From contig NZ_JPDS01000001.1 of the NCBI RefSeq assembly GCF_000766795.1, positions 1,369,001 through 1,433,000 of the forward strand: a DNA stretch of 64,000 nt. Reading direction: 5' to 3'. Positions 44,701 through 53,577 of this stretch are shown piece after piece (positions within the stretch are counted from its first letter, which is position 1; each line of letters starts with the position of its first letter). The notes under the pieces are model-generated. The model saw only the letters and a program-made list of their open reading frames with translations. It was not told the DNA's origin and searched no databases. The stretch is from Polaribacter sp. Hel1_85. Lineage in GTDB: Bacteria; Bacteroidota; Bacteroidia; Flavobacteriales; Flavobacteriaceae. Made by a program: the position numbers and the translations under genes.

Positions 44701-45594
44701 ATATGAAACGGTATACAATCCATCTGAAGAAGCTGAAACATCTATTTTACCAGTTGATGAATTAATACTTAAACCAGAAGTAGATGAAAAAGATCCACTT
44801 TGTCCTGTTATTGTAGGTGTAAGATCTTCATCTCCTTGTGTTGCAAAAGAATATGGATATTCAAAAGTAGCAATATCTCCATCTGAAATAGCAAAATTAA
44901 AAGTTGAGTTATTTTGATTAGGAGCTGTAGTTATGTATGTAATTATATAATTACCTATTGTAGAAGCAGAAACATCTACCAACCCAGTTGATGAATTTAT
45001 ACTTAAACCTGAAGTAGAAGAAAAAGTTCCTCCTGTTTCACCTGTTATAGTTGGAGTTGGATCAATTTCAGATTGACAATATTCTGACTTTGAATAAGTA
45101 AAAGAAGCATCATCTAAAACAAGTGCTTGGTTTACTGCAAAATAAGCTATTTGGCTAATTTCATTATTAGAATCACTTGTATCGAAACTACCATTAAAAG
45201 TATAAGCAGTAACTCCATCTACAGAAATAGTCATATTTCCACTTGAATTCCATCCATCTCCATAACCATCATAGAGTTTTACATAATACCCATCTGTAGT
45301 ACTCGCATTTACTGCTAAAGAAAGTGCAGTTGGATCTGGGAAAGTTCCTGATAAAATATCAGAACCAGAACCTGTTTCCGTACCAGATAAATACCCAGAA
45401 GGATGTGTTACTGTTAAAAGCAATTCATTATCAGGTGCAGGAGAATATAATTCAACCTTATTTTCTCTAGCCCATTGAGGCCAATCTACTGTAATAAAAA
45501 GATTTGCGTTTTGTGAAAAACTGTAAAAAGATTGTAATAATAATATTAAGACAAATCCATGTCTTAAAAATTTAGGGGAAAATTTTGTAGTCAT
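41773..45594 (-). CDS. T9SS-secreted N-formylglutamate amidohydrolase-like protein
   Basis: A 1273-residue exported protein. A signal peptide (cut near SFS-QNA, residue 27) is followed by three copies of an Ig-like putative repeat (TPTITG...FSSTSGLSINSSTG...VSAS...YTVSY) at about 176, 257 and 679. Between copies two and three, about 335-670, is a domain like N-formylglutamate amidohydrolase: MPVIISAPHGG, NLRRNKLDPNR and LYIDLHGQSH. C-terminal parts include GDWSSTSNWSLGRLPIANDN and a type A T9SS sorting domain (LKIYKTNNNSINVQG...GIYFVQIKSNSEKLIKKIILE). Substrate is unknown. Two small genes follow. Confidence 0.82.
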   Translation of the reverse strand: MTTKFSPKFLRHGFVLILLLQSFYSFSQNANLFITVDWPQWARENKVELYSPAPDNELLLTVTHPSGYLSGTETGSGSDILSGTFPDPTALSLAVNASTTDGYYVKLYDGYGDGWNSSGNMTISVDGVTAYTFNGSFDTSDSNNEISQIAYFAVNQALVLDDASFTYSKSEYCQSEIDPTPTITGETGGTFSSTSGLSINSSTGLVDVSASTIGNYIITYITTAPNQNNSTFNFAISDGDIATFEYPYSFATQGDEDLTPTITGQSGSFSSTSGLSINSSTGKIDVSASSDGLYTVSYTTNGSCSKIYTDSVRIIESVYNDVSNSYPNNANKKYIEYIPGTMPVIISAPHGGTLTGSELSTRGCGTGEMDDNTDILIREIQKKCFDQFGVYPYIIINNLRRNKLDPNRNKSVATCSNTNVYEYFDAYHDFIDAASADITAKFGKGLYIDLHGQSHVLPRIEAGYNLTSSSYDEDLNNSSTNATELSRVTIKNLINNNLQNLTFEDLVRGSHSLGGLLQTTGGSEYDALDHSDKDKYGNVLNCSRDVGYRTVPSHIGDGNQGNCDDTNPGNNDYFLGDYYSNIRHGSGSVSYANTVVGGGGNVNGGGGTIDGIMTEVNRRVRDVGAVYTSLYGRANDGRSATIPYFSRDYAQVIEEYIDLHYNDFSKFSYDTSVYSIYGLDPTPTITGISGGTFSSTSGLSINSSTGIIDVSSSTEGVYTVTYVGLNVGEYYKKEISITINNSAVTNTFTASTGDWSSTSNWSLGRLPIANDNISIPAGKTANLNLSNISVSDISVEGTLNINSGKSITVTGDLTTSGTTNVTSNGTSSGSIIVDGNSTGSITYSRYIKDNSNWYLISSPLENQDIDVFASASSLASGSGSNRGLSNYNNTAPGWDYYQNGSSTSGDFELGNGHSIRLTSAGNIIFTGNLKTENVSKSVTVGSNGWNLVGNPYPSFINMNNPASSTNNFLDLSSNFSILDSGFKAIYFWDTVSQTYKPINNASDAKYLAPGQGYFVKVNTDGNITLNEKMQSHQTGDYFLKSSSDRFEIKLKINDGTSEKNTDIKYIAGTTTGLDEGYDAGLFNASSTSFSLYTHLVVASNNTKYALQALPDSNFNSMIVPVGLNATKNSEITFNADIKNIPTGLKVYLEDKNENVFTRIDENNTSYKITLEEDLYGGGRFYLHTTSETLKVDEVVIESSLKIYKTNNNSINVQGIDNDTATLELISVLGKEVYNTKLANKYNQEVVLPKVNSGIYFVQIKSNSEKLIKKIILE

Positions 45595-45648
45595 TGGTTA
45601 GGGGGCCAAAAAAGTATAAATTAATACTTAATCATTAATCATTAATTT

Positions 45649-45657
45649 TTAGGGGTT
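45649..45657 (-). promoter_or_regulatory. AACCCCTAA leader motif 3
   Basis: It lies in the leader of the amidohydrolase gene, 54 bases before the ATG. A degenerate copy (GGCCCCCTAACC, 45597-45608) lies just before the ATG itself. Confidence 0.4.
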
Positions 45658-45725
45658 AATTAATTTTAAATACTCTCAAATATAACTATAATTTTTTTAA
45701 TAAAATTATTTAAAAAGAAAATTAT

Positions 45726-46355
45726 TTAAAAAGTAGATTTTATATCAAGAGCAACATCACTCCAAGTTTTAGAAACTCCATCTGCACCTTTATGTAAATC
45801 TTTACAAGCTAAATTTAAAGAATTTAAAGCTGTACTAGCATTCCATTTAGTAATATCCATAGTAGCTTTCATAGAAAAAGTATTTGCTTCAATAGTATAT
45901 AAAAAAGATACTTTTTCCGTAATTCCATTCATTTTAATGTTAGCATAACCAATAGAGTCATTTTCTATCACTAATTTTCCAGATAATAACTTTGTGCTAT
46001 CCATTATACCAAAAAAGAATTTCTTTATTTTAAAATCTCTACTTGTATCTTTCGTAAAAATACTACTTACTGGTATTGCAAATTCAGCATTATTAATAGC
46101 TTCTTTAATTGAATTCCCTTCTCCTCCAGTGGTAATATCAATTTTTTTAAATTGACCTCCTACTGGTATTTTATCAGAAGTTTTATAAGCAGTAAAGTTA
46201 ATCTCGTTTTTTGCATTCTTTAATGAGAAAGCTGCAGTACTTTTTTTAGCTTCTACTTTATTTTCTTTACTATAATCAGGTTTTTTTTCTGATTTACAAG
46301 ATGAAAAATTAAATGCTACAACTAATAATAATGATAATAATAGTACTCTTTTCAT
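45726..46355 (-). CDS. YceI-family lipoprotein
   Basis: A 209-residue lipoprotein (lipobox FSSC, Cys20). The YceI-like domain is divergent (FSLKNAKNEINFTAYKTSDKIPVGGQF, IKKFFFGIMDS, GITEKVSFLYTI, CKDLHKGADGVSKTWSDVALDIKSTF). It is distinct from the YceI pair at 25.7 and 28.9 kb. It starts 19 bases after ACBP on the same strand and may be its co-transcribed neighbour. Confidence 0.82.
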   Translation of the reverse strand: MKRVLLLSLLLVVAFNFSSCKSEKKPDYSKENKVEAKKSTAAFSLKNAKNEINFTAYKTSDKIPVGGQFKKIDITTGGEGNSIKEAINNAEFAIPVSSIFTKDTSRDFKIKKFFFGIMDSTKLLSGKLVIENDSIGYANIKMNGITEKVSFLYTIEANTFSMKATMDITKWNASTALNSLNLACKDLHKGADGVSKTWSDVALDIKSTF

Positions 46356-46373
46356 GATGTTATTTTTTAAGTT

Positions 46374-46625
46374 TTATACTGTTTTTGCTAATAAAATATA
46401 CTTTCTTTTCGCTTCTTCAGGTTTCATTCCGTTTAATTGCATCCAAGCATTCAATTTAAATGCGCTTCTAACGTTAAGTCCATCGTTAAAAGAAAATTTA
46501 TTTCCAAAATTTGCTTGCTTATTATAAGCATAAAATTTTAACATTATGTCTGGAGCAATCGCTTTTCTTAATGCAGAAATTTTATCGAAAGCTTCTTTAA
46601 ACTCTTTGTCTAAATCAGATTCCAT
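46374..46625 (-). CDS. Acyl-CoA-binding protein
   Basis: An 83-residue helical protein of the ACBP family. Four-helix motifs are seen in MLKFYAYNKQANFGN (the usual KxxxYALyKQAt region) and LNAWMQLNGMKPEEAKRKYILL. It carries long-chain acyl-CoA in the cytosol. It lies 6 bases from the psd stop, in an operon with membrane lipid synthesis genes. Confidence 0.93.
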   Translation of the reverse strand: MESDLDKEFKEAFDKISALRKAIAPDIMLKFYAYNKQANFGNKFSFNDGLNVRSAFKLNAWMQLNGMKPEEAKRKYILLAKTV

Positions 46626-46630
46626 AAATA

Positions 46631-47287
46631 TTATTTTTCTGCTATTACTTGAGTTCCTCCTTTAACTTTATCACCTAAAGATACATTTAACTTTGTACCT
46701 AAAGGAAAAAAAAGATCTACTCTAGAACCAAATTTAATAAACCCTGCATCAGCACCTTGTATCACTTTATCTCCTACTTTAGCATAATTAACAATTCTTT
46801 TCGCTAAAGCTCCTGCTATTTGTCTGTATAATATATCTCCAAAAGCTTTATTATTAACAACTACAGAAGTTCTTTCGTTTTCTGTTGATGCTTTTGGATG
46901 CCATGCAACCAAGTATTTACCTGGATGATATTTACTATATTTTACAACTCCACTCATAGCATATCTAGTTACATGCACATTAACAGGAGACATAAAAATT
47001 GAAACCTGTAATCTTTTACCTTTATAATACTCTGGTTCTTCTACCTCTTCAATAACAACAACTTTTCCATCTACAGGTGCCACTAAAACATTATCATTTA
47101 AAGGAGCTACTCTTTTGGGATTTCTAAAAAATTGTAAAATAATTATTAAAAAAGCAATAATTATAACTTGTATTGTTTTTACCAACCAAGGTATATCAAT
47201 AAATTTTTCTGCTAATAATATACCTGCAATCGATGCTATTAAAACAATAGTAATTATTTTATATCCTTCTTTGTGAAAACGAATCAT
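46631..47287 (-). CDS. psd: Phosphatidylserine decarboxylase (short form)
   Basis: A 218-residue membrane-associated enzyme. Two helices lie at about 13-50. Motifs are LVAPVDGKVVVIEE, VNVHVTRYAMSG and the autoprocessing site KFGSRVD (Gly-Ser, about 188), where cleavage makes the pyruvoyl group. It converts phosphatidylserine to phosphatidylethanolamine. The short length fits the Bacteroidota/archaeal-type PSD. It follows cdsA by 2 bases. Confidence 0.92.
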   Translation of the reverse strand: MIRFHKEGYKIITIVLIASIAGILLAEKFIDIPWLVKTIQVIIIAFLIIILQFFRNPKRVAPLNDNVLVAPVDGKVVVIEEVEEPEYYKGKRLQVSIFMSPVNVHVTRYAMSGVVKYSKYHPGKYLVAWHPKASTENERTSVVVNNKAFGDILYRQIAGALAKRIVNYAKVGDKVIQGADAGFIKFGSRVDLFFPLGTKLNVSLGDKVKGGTQVIAEK

Positions 47288-47289
47288 AC

Positions 47290-48084
47290 TTAAATTATAA
47301 AATTAATATACAAATATACAAACGGAGCTGCAAACAGCAAACTATCTAACCTATCTAACATACCTCCATGACCTGGCATAATATTACCACTATCTTTAAT
47401 ATTGGCTTGTCTTTTAAATTTAGATTCTACCAAATCTCCAATAGTACCAATTACACTTACTATAAAAGCTATAATCAACCAATTTGTAACCGTAAAATCA
47501 TTATTAAACCTACTTATTGCAAATGCAGAAAGTAATGCAAATACCAACCCTCCTATAAAACCTTCTTGTGTTTTTTTTGGAGAAACAGAAACAAATAATT
47601 TTCTTTTTCCGAAGTTTTTTCCAACTAAAAAAGCAAAGCTATCATTAACCCAAATCATAACTAAAATAGAAATCATTAAATAGGGATTATAAGCTCCTTT
47701 ATAAATAGGTAATAACACTAAAAAGATCATCGAAAAGATAACGTACCTTATTAATAAACCAGATTTAGACCTATCATTAGAAAAAGTAATTTCTTTTTTA
47801 GTAAACAAGTAATAAATAAGAAATAAAGAAGAAATTATAGTGATTCCTAAAATTCCTTTAATCGCAAAACTTTCGGGTCTTTTTATGATTAGAAACAAAG
47901 TTAAACAAAAGAAAATATATCCTATTAAACTTTTAAATTGAATTAATTTAGAAAACTCCCAAATACAAATTAATGCAAATAAAGAAGTTAAAATTATATA
48001 CGATTCTTTAGAAAAAAGAATAGCGGATAAAAAAATTAAAACGTAAATAATGCCAGAAAGACTCCTTCTTAAAAGGTTACTCAT
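47290..48084 (-). CDS. cdsA: Phosphatidate cytidylyltransferase
   Basis: A 264-residue integral membrane protein with about seven helices and the CDS signature near the C-terminus: SKFKRQANIKDSGNIMPGHGGMLDRLDSLLFA. It uses CTP to make CDP-diacylglycerol, the precursor for the Psd pathway. It lies between the LUD gene and psd with 1-2 base gaps, so co-transcription is clear. Confidence 0.95.
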   Translation of the reverse strand: MSNLLRRSLSGIIYVLIFLSAILFSKESYIILTSLFALICIWEFSKLIQFKSLIGYIFFCLTLFLIIKRPESFAIKGILGITIISSLFLIYYLFTKKEITFSNDRSKSGLLIRYVIFSMIFLVLLPIYKGAYNPYLMISILVMIWVNDSFAFLVGKNFGKRKLFVSVSPKKTQEGFIGGLVFALLSAFAISRFNNDFTVTNWLIIAFIVSVIGTIGDLVESKFKRQANIKDSGNIMPGHGGMLDRLDSLLFAAPFVYLYINFII

Positions 48085-48085
48085 A

Positions 48086-48670
48086 TTATAAATCTTCTAA
48101 TAGCAGCAAATATAAGTTTTTTGAGTTACTGTTTCCGTAGTTTAAGAAATTATCATCATTTTTATTGATGCTATAATTTTTTATGGCAGATATATTTGTT
48201 GGTAATTTTTCTTTGTGATGTATTTTAATACCAGTTAAACCTTGACCCATATCATTAACCAACTGACTTGTAGTTGCATAAACTATAAAATTTTGAGGCA
48301 TTTCAGATAACTTAAAACTTTTTAATTGATTTGAAGAAAATAAAATATCTCCTTTATCTGCAATTAAATGTTCACAACTCAAGAAAATAGGAATATCTGA
48401 ATTCAATCTTTCACTTATTTCTACATCTTTATTAGTAAAAAAAGCAGATAAACTATTGTTGAAAAGTGAAAGTTGATTCCAATTATTCTCTTTTAAGATA
48501 TTTTTTAAATTATCGGTAACTTCAGATTCTTTTGAACAATACAAGAACTTACCTCCTTTTTCAACAAAATTATGCACAAATAAATCATCTAAAGAAAGAT
48601 CTACTTCTTGCTTCTGAATGTCTTCATCCTCTTTAACAGGAATATTGAATAACTTTTTAAAAAAACTCAT
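48086..48670 (-). CDS. LUD-domain (LutC/YkgG-like) protein
   Basis: A 194-residue cytoplasmic protein. The LUD domain lies at about 60-190: IPIFLSCEHLIADKGDILFSS and LPQNFIVYATTSQLVNDMGQG-like segments. LutC relatives support lactate use, but this form is next to ftsH in Bacteroidota and has no Lut partners here. The role is unknown. It starts 18 bases after ftsH. Confidence 0.75.
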   Translation of the reverse strand: MSFFKKLFNIPVKEDEDIQKQEVDLSLDDLFVHNFVEKGGKFLYCSKESEVTDNLKNILKENNWNQLSLFNNSLSAFFTNKDVEISERLNSDIPIFLSCEHLIADKGDILFSSNQLKSFKLSEMPQNFIVYATTSQLVNDMGQGLTGIKIHHKEKLPTNISAIKNYSINKNDDNFLNYGNSNSKNLYLLLLEDL

Positions 48671-48688
48671 TTAATTAAAGATATTTAT

Positions 48689-50677
48689 TTATTCTTCAGT
48701 ATTTAATTCTACTGGGGGAATATCTTCTTTTTCTTCAATTACTTTTTCTTTTTTTTCTTCAATCTCAGCAACCTCTTCAAAAGGTCTTTTTCCAAATATT
48801 TTTTCTAAATCATCTTTAAAGATAACTTCTTTTTCTAATAACAAATCAGCAAGAACAGTCAATTTATCTTTATTTTCTTCTAATATTTGAATAGCTCTTA
48901 CATATTGTGCTTCAATTATTTTAGAAATTTCTTTGTCGATTTTCTTTCCTGTTTCTTCACTATAAGGTTTCACAAAACCATCATTTCCAGATGAATCATA
49001 ATAAGTAATATTACCTACTTCTTCGTTTAAACCATATACAGTAACCATAGCTCTAGCTTGTTTGGTTACTTTTTCTAAATCACTTAATGCTCCTGTAGAA
49101 ATTTTATCGAAAATCACTTTTTCTGCTGCTCTACCACCCATTGTAGCACACATTTCATCTAGCATTTGTTCGGTTTGAACAATCATTCTTTCTGCTGGCA
49201 GATACCAAGCAGCACCTAAAGATTGGCCTCTAGGAACAATTGTAACCTTAACTAATGGTGCAGCATGTTCTAGCATCCAACTAATCGTTGCATGACCAGC
49301 TTCATGAAAAGCAATCACTTTCTTCTCTTTTGGAGTAATTACTTTATTTTTCTTTTCTAAACCACCAACAATTCTATCTACAGCATCTAAAAAATCTTGA
49401 TGATGAATTGCTTTTTTACCATTTCTAGCGGCAATTAATGCAGACTCATTACACATATTAGCAATATCTGCACCAGAGAAACCTGGAGTTTGTTGTGCTA
49501 AGAAATCAATATTAACATCATCTGCTAATTTTAAAGGTTTAATATGTACTTCAAAAATTTCTTTTCTTTCATTAATATTAGGTAGATCTACATAGATTTG
49601 TCTATCAAAACGACCTGCACGCATTAACGCACTATCTAAAACATCTGCTCTATTTGTGGCAGCCAAAACAATTACATTTGTATCTGTTCCAAAACCATCC
49701 ATTTCTGTTAATAATTGATTTAACGTGTTTTCACGCTCATCATTACCACCAGTCATACTATTTTTTCCACGTGCTCTACCAATAGCATCTATTTCATCAA
49801 TAAAAATAATAGAAGGTGATTTTTCGGCAGCTTTTTTAAATAAATCTCTAACACGAGAAGCTCCAACACCCACAAACATTTCTACAAAATCTGAACCTGA
49901 TAAAGAGAAAAAAGGAACATCAGCTTCACCTGCAACAGCTTTTGCTAATAATGTTTTTCCTGTTCCTGGAGGTCCTACTAATAAAGCTCCTTTTGGAATT
50001 TTCCCTCCTAATGATGTATATTTTTCTGGATTTTTTAAGAAATCTACAATTTCTTGTACCTCTTCTTTTGCGCCTTCTAAACCTGCTACATTTTCAAACG
50101 TAGTTTTTACTTTAGTGTCTTTATCAAATAGTTTAGCTTTCGATTTACCTATGCTAAAAATTTGACCTCCACCACCAGATCCTGCTCCACCACCAGACAT
50201 TCTTTTCATAAAGAATAACCAAACAGCAATTAAAATAATGAATGGCAAAAAACCTATAATCATATCAAAAAAGCTTGTTTTGTCCTCGTTTTTTACATCG
50301 AAACTTAACCCTTCCTCTAATTTGGTTTTTTCTAAATTTTTTTCAAAATTTTCTAAATTACCAATATTGTACTCATATAAAGAGGCACCTTTGTTATAAA
50401 AAGCAGAGTTTATAAGTTTTCTGTATTTTTCTTTCTTTAATGCTTCATCCTTTATATAAATTTGAGCTATACTATTATTTAAAACAACAATTTTAGAAAT
50501 ATCATTCTCTTTTAATATTTCATTAAACTCATTTTTTGAAATGCTTTTAGAAGCTAAATCTCCACTATTAAAAAATTGGAATGCAATAATTACTATAAAT
50601 ATCGCAGCATATATCCAATACGCATTAAACTTAAATTTAGGCATATTTGAATTATTATCTTTTTTTGAATCACTCAT
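48689..50677 (-). CDS. ftsH: ATP-dependent zinc metalloprotease FtsH
   Basis: A 662-residue inner-membrane protease. TM1 is at about 19-36, the periplasmic part at about 37-138, and TM2 at about 139-158. AAA Walker A GPPGTGKT is at 235-242, then [13 protein letters not shown] and the second-region arginines. The zinc site HEAGH is at about 458-462. It degrades unassembled membrane proteins and some regulators. The acidic tail ends in [17 protein letters not shown]. It is 21 bases from rsfS on the same strand. Confidence 0.97.
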   Translation of the reverse strand: MSDSKKDNNSNMPKFKFNAYWIYAAIFIVIIAFQFFNSGDLASKSISKNEFNEILKENDISKIVVLNNSIAQIYIKDEALKKEKYRKLINSAFYNKGASLYEYNIGNLENFEKNLEKTKLEEGLSFDVKNEDKTSFFDMIIGFLPFIILIAVWLFFMKRMSGGGAGSGGGGQIFSIGKSKAKLFDKDTKVKTTFENVAGLEGAKEEVQEIVDFLKNPEKYTSLGGKIPKGALLVGPPGTGKTLLAKAVAGEADVPFFSLSGSDFVEMFVGVGASRVRDLFKKAAEKSPSIIFIDEIDAIGRARGKNSMTGGNDERENTLNQLLTEMDGFGTDTNVIVLAATNRADVLDSALMRAGRFDRQIYVDLPNINERKEIFEVHIKPLKLADDVNIDFLAQQTPGFSGADIANMCNESALIAARNGKKAIHHQDFLDAVDRIVGGLEKKNKVITPKEKKVIAFHEAGHATISWMLEHAAPLVKVTIVPRGQSLGAAWYLPAERMIVQTEQMLDEMCATMGGRAAEKVIFDKISTGALSDLEKVTKQARAMVTVYGLNEEVGNITYYDSSGNDGFVKPYSEETGKKIDKEISKIIEAQYVRAIQILEENKDKLTVLADLLLEKEVIFKDDLEKIFGKRPFEEVAEIEEKKEKVIEEKEDIPPVELNTEE

Positions 50678-50698
50678 TTATTTAAAAAATAAAAAAAA

Positions 50699-51067
50699 TT
50701 AAACTGATTTTATCTCTGTAATTTTTGCATCACCCCAAAGACTTTCAATATCATAAAACTCACGGACATGTTTCTGAAAAATGTGTACAACAACGTTTAC
50801 ATAATCCATTAAAACCCATTCAGAATTTGTTTGCCCTTCTATATGCCAAGGTTTATCTTTAAGTTCTTTACTAACTATTTTTTGGATAGAACCAGAAATT
50901 GCATTTACCTGTGTATTTGAATTACCAGAGCAAATTATAAAATAATCACACACAGTATTCTCTATTTCTCGTAAGTCTAATAATTGAATATCTTCTCCTT
51001 TAACTTCATCAATCCCTTTAATTATTAAAGCAATTAAATCATCTGTACTTACTTCTTTTTTTGTCAT
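50699..51067 (-). CDS. rsfS: Ribosomal silencing factor RsfS
   Basis: A 122-residue cytosolic protein. LDLREIENTVCDYFIICSGNSNTQVNAI is the family core, with KPWHIEGQTNSEWVLMDYVNVVVHIF. It binds L14 and prevents subunit joining when nutrients are scarce. A TAACTTTG -7-like box lies on the minus strand at 51096-51089. Confidence 0.95.
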   Translation of the reverse strand: MTKKEVSTDDLIALIIKGIDEVKGEDIQLLDLREIENTVCDYFIICSGNSNTQVNAISGSIQKIVSKELKDKPWHIEGQTNSEWVLMDYVNVVVHIFQKHVREFYDIESLWGDAKITEIKSV

Positions 51068-51153
51068 TAACTTTTTTCTAATTTAACGCAAAGTTATTAT
51101 TTTTTTGCGAGTATTTTATGTATTATTACAGTAGTTTACACTTTATTTAACAC

Positions 51154-51885
51154 TTGAAAATAATCAAACTTAGTGCCACCGATTCTACAAATTCTTTTTT
51201 AAAGGATTTGGCGCATAATTCTACCTTAGAAAATCTCACCACTGTTGTAACTAAAAAGCAACTAAAAGGTAGAGGACAACAAGATAGCATATGGGTTTCA
51301 GAACCACACAAAAACCTTACATTCAGTACACTTATCTCTTTTAAAGATTTAAAAATAATTAAAAGAAAATATTTAAATTTTGCTATTTCCTTAGCTATTT
51401 ACGGGGTGCTTTTTGATAAAAACATACCGAAACTTTCTATAAAATGGCCTAACGACATTCTGTCAGCAAACAAGAAAATTTGTGGAATTTTAATTGAAAA
51501 CACTTTTTCTGGAGACAGAATAAAAAATTCTATCATAGGAATTGGCATAAATGTAAACCAAGAAATATTTCCAGATTTTATTACAAATGTTACTTCTTTA
51601 AAGCTAGAAACCAAAAACGAATATAATTTAGATAGTTTATTAAATACTATTTTAATAAAACTTCAAGAAAAAATAAATTTATTAGAATCAAATCAGTTTC
51701 AGGTTTTAGAAAAAAGATATTTAAATGTTTTATATAAAAAAAACATCCCTACTATGTTTAAAAATAGTAAGGATGAAATATTTATGGGTTTAATTTCCGG
51801 AATTTCTGATCAAGGAAATTTACAAATTCAATTAGAAGATGATTCTATCATCGAATTTGGAATTAAAGAAGTTACTTTTCTTTAA
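51154..51885 (+). CDS. birA: Biotin--[acetyl-CoA-carboxylase] ligase
   Basis: A 243-residue monofunctional ligase without the DNA-binding N-terminus. The start is TTG at 51154, because the domain begins LKIIKLSATDSTNSFLKDL immediately. Motifs are KGRGQQDSIWVSEPHKNLTFS and IKWPNDILSANKKICGILIE (catalytic Lys). The C-terminal cap domain ends at EFGIKEVTF. It attaches biotin to carboxyl carrier proteins. Divergent from rsfS. Confidence 0.92.
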   Translation: MKIIKLSATDSTNSFLKDLAHNSTLENLTTVVTKKQLKGRGQQDSIWVSEPHKNLTFSTLISFKDLKIIKRKYLNFAISLAIYGVLFDKNIPKLSIKWPNDILSANKKICGILIENTFSGDRIKNSIIGIGINVNQEIFPDFITNVTSLKLETKNEYNLDSLLNTILIKLQEKINLLESNQFQVLEKRYLNVLYKKNIPTMFKNSKDEIFMGLISGISDQGNLQIQLEDDSIIEFGIKEVTFL

Positions 51886-52271
51886 AGTTTCCCTATATTT
51901 TCTGTTAGTGTATCTACAAATTTTGTCAATGGTTTTTTAATCATCATTGCCATCATTGGATTAAAATCTCCAGCGAAGTCTAATTTAACTTCCGTTTTAT
52001 TTTCTGAAATCTCATTAATATCTGCTGCTAATGTAAAAGGCAATTTACTGCTTGCAGCACCTAATGTAATGTTAGAAAACTCCGTTTTTTCTTTTAAAAC
52101 CAATCTAATTTCAGGCATTCCTGGTAATCCAAATATAAAAGACTCTCCATCAACCTCAAACTTTTTAATGTTTTCAGGCATTATTTCCTTAAAGTTCTTT
52201 AGGTCTGTAAAAAAAGTAAATACTTCTTCTGCAGATTTTTCAACTACTACTGTGTTTCCGTTTATATTCAT
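51882..52271 (-). CDS. SRPBCC-fold protein
   Basis: A 129-residue protein of the START/polyketide-cyclase-like fold: an N-terminal EEVFTFFTDLKNFKEIMPENIKKF and a C-terminal helix MMIKKPLTKFVDTLTENI. It should bind a hydrophobic ligand. It follows pyrE by 9 bases, and its 3' end overlaps birA by 4 bases (convergent). Confidence 0.8.
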   Translation of the reverse strand: MNINGNTVVVEKSAEEVFTFFTDLKNFKEIMPENIKKFEVDGESFIFGLPGMPEIRLVLKEKTEFSNITLGAASSKLPFTLAADINEISENKTEVKLDFAGDFNPMMAMMIKKPLTKFVDTLTENIGKL

Positions 52272-52280
52272 TCTTCAATT

Positions 52281-52922
52281 TTATTGTTTCCACTCACTTG
52301 GGCTCTTTCTCCAATCATTTAAAGTGATTAACTCTTTATCTGTAATATAACTACTATCTAAAGCTTGCTCTAACAAGTTTTCGTAATTACTTAAAGTAGT
52401 TAAACTAACTCCTTTTTCCTCAAAATTATTGTCAGCAATATCAAATCCGTAAGAAAAAATAGCAACCATACCTTTTACAACAGCACCTGCTTCTTTTAAA
52501 GCCGCTACTGCATTTAAGCTACTATTTCCTGTACTAATTAAATCTTCAATTACCACAACATTTTGTCCACTTTCTAAGTGCCCTTCAATTTGGTTCTTTC
52601 TACCATGTTTTTTTGGCTCTGGCCTCACATAAATAAAAGGAACTCCTAATTCTTGAGCTACTAAAACCCCAATAGCGATTGCGCCTGTAGCAACACCAGC
52701 AATAATATCTGGCTTACCATACTCTAATTCAACAATTTTTGCAATTTCTTCTTTTAAAAAAACACGAACTGGTGGATAAGATAACGTAATTCTATTATCG
52801 CAATATATTGGAGATTTCCAACCTGATGCCCAATTAAATGGTTCACTAGGGCTTAGTTTTATTGCTTTTATTTTCAATAAAAGTTCAGCTGTTTTTTTTG
52901 CCGTATCTTTGTTTAAAATCAT
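52281..52922 (-). CDS. pyrE: Orotate phosphoribosyltransferase
   Basis: A 213-residue enzyme that makes orotidine 5'-phosphate from orotate and PRPP. Motifs are FNWASGWKSPIYCDNR, the catalytic loop region RPEPKKHGRKNQIEG and the PRPP loop VVIEDLISTGNSSLNAV. It is divergent from the NUDIX gene with only 7 bases between the two start codons, so the promoter of one must lie inside the other. Confidence 0.96.
   Translation of the reverse strand: MILNKDTAKKTAELLLKIKAIKLSPSEPFNWASGWKSPIYCDNRITLSYPPVRVFLKEEIAKIVELEYGKPDIIAGVATGAIAIGVLVAQELGVPFIYVRPEPKKHGRKNQIEGHLESGQNVVVIEDLISTGNSSLNAVAALKEAGAVVKGMVAIFSYGFDIADNNFEEKGVSLTTLSNYENLLEQALDSSYITDKELITLNDWRKSPSEWKQ
52904..52911 (+). promoter_or_regulatory. 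-7 box of the NUDIX gene inside pyrE
   Basis: TATCTTTG is a full TAnnTTTG match, 18 bases before the NUDIX ATG, and lies within the first codons of pyrE on the other strand. Confidence 0.55.
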
Positions 52923-52929
52923 ATAGCAA

Positions 52930-53526
52930 ATGTATAAAGTTTTTGTAAATGATACCCCAATAATTCTGACTTCTTCTTCACAAAAAGAAAATAATTTTCC
53001 TACTTACCTATTTAAAAATATTATTTTTGATGAAATCATCCAAAAACTTAAAAATAAAGAGCTTTTAGGTGTTTATTTACATTCTACTGATTTAGAGAAC
53101 GATTGGCAATCATTTCTTACAAATTTAGAGGTAATTCCTGCTGCTGGAGGCTTAGTTCTAAATCCTAAAAAAGAAGTTTTATTTATTTTTAGAAATGGCG
53201 TTTGGGATTTACCAAAAGGTTGGTTAGAAAAAGGAGAAACCATAGAAACTGCTGCGATTAGGGAAGTGGAAGAAGAATGTGGTATTTTTAATCTAAAATT
53301 GATAAAACCTCTAGAAACTACCTATCATATTTATTTTCATAAAGGAATTAAATTAAAACAAACGTATTGGTTTTTAATGACTTCTGATTATCAGAAAAAA
53401 TTAATACCACAAATTGAAGAAGGAATTACTGAAGTTGTTTTTAAAAATGAAATAGAAACTATAGATGCTTTAAGAAATTCTTACGAAAATATAAAATTAG
53501 TATACGATACTTATAAAGAAGGATAA
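52930..53526 (+). CDS. NUDIX hydrolase
   Basis: A 198-residue protein. The NUDIX box GWLEKGETIETAAIREVEEECGI fits GX5EX7REUXEEXGU and lies about residues 97-119. It hydrolyses nucleoside-diphosphate-linked substrates, cofactor type unknown. An N-terminal domain of about 70 residues (MYKVFVNDTPIILTSS) is a Bacteroidota addition. A 51-base gap precedes the SulP gene. Confidence 0.9.
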   Translation: MYKVFVNDTPIILTSSSQKENNFPTYLFKNIIFDEIIQKLKNKELLGVYLHSTDLENDWQSFLTNLEVIPAAGGLVLNPKKEVLFIFRNGVWDLPKGWLEKGETIETAAIREVEEECGIFNLKLIKPLETTYHIYFHKGIKLKQTYWFLMTSDYQKKLIPQIEEGITEVVFKNEIETIDALRNSYENIKLVYDTYKEG

Positions 53527-53544
53527 TTTTCTAAAAAAACCTCC

Positions 53545-53552
53545 TATCTTTG
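53545..53552 (+). promoter_or_regulatory. -7 box of the SulP gene
   Basis: TATCTTTG, 25 bases before the ATG at 53578. Confidence 0.5.
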
Positions 53553-53577
53553 CCGACTTGTAAAAATCACCAAAATT

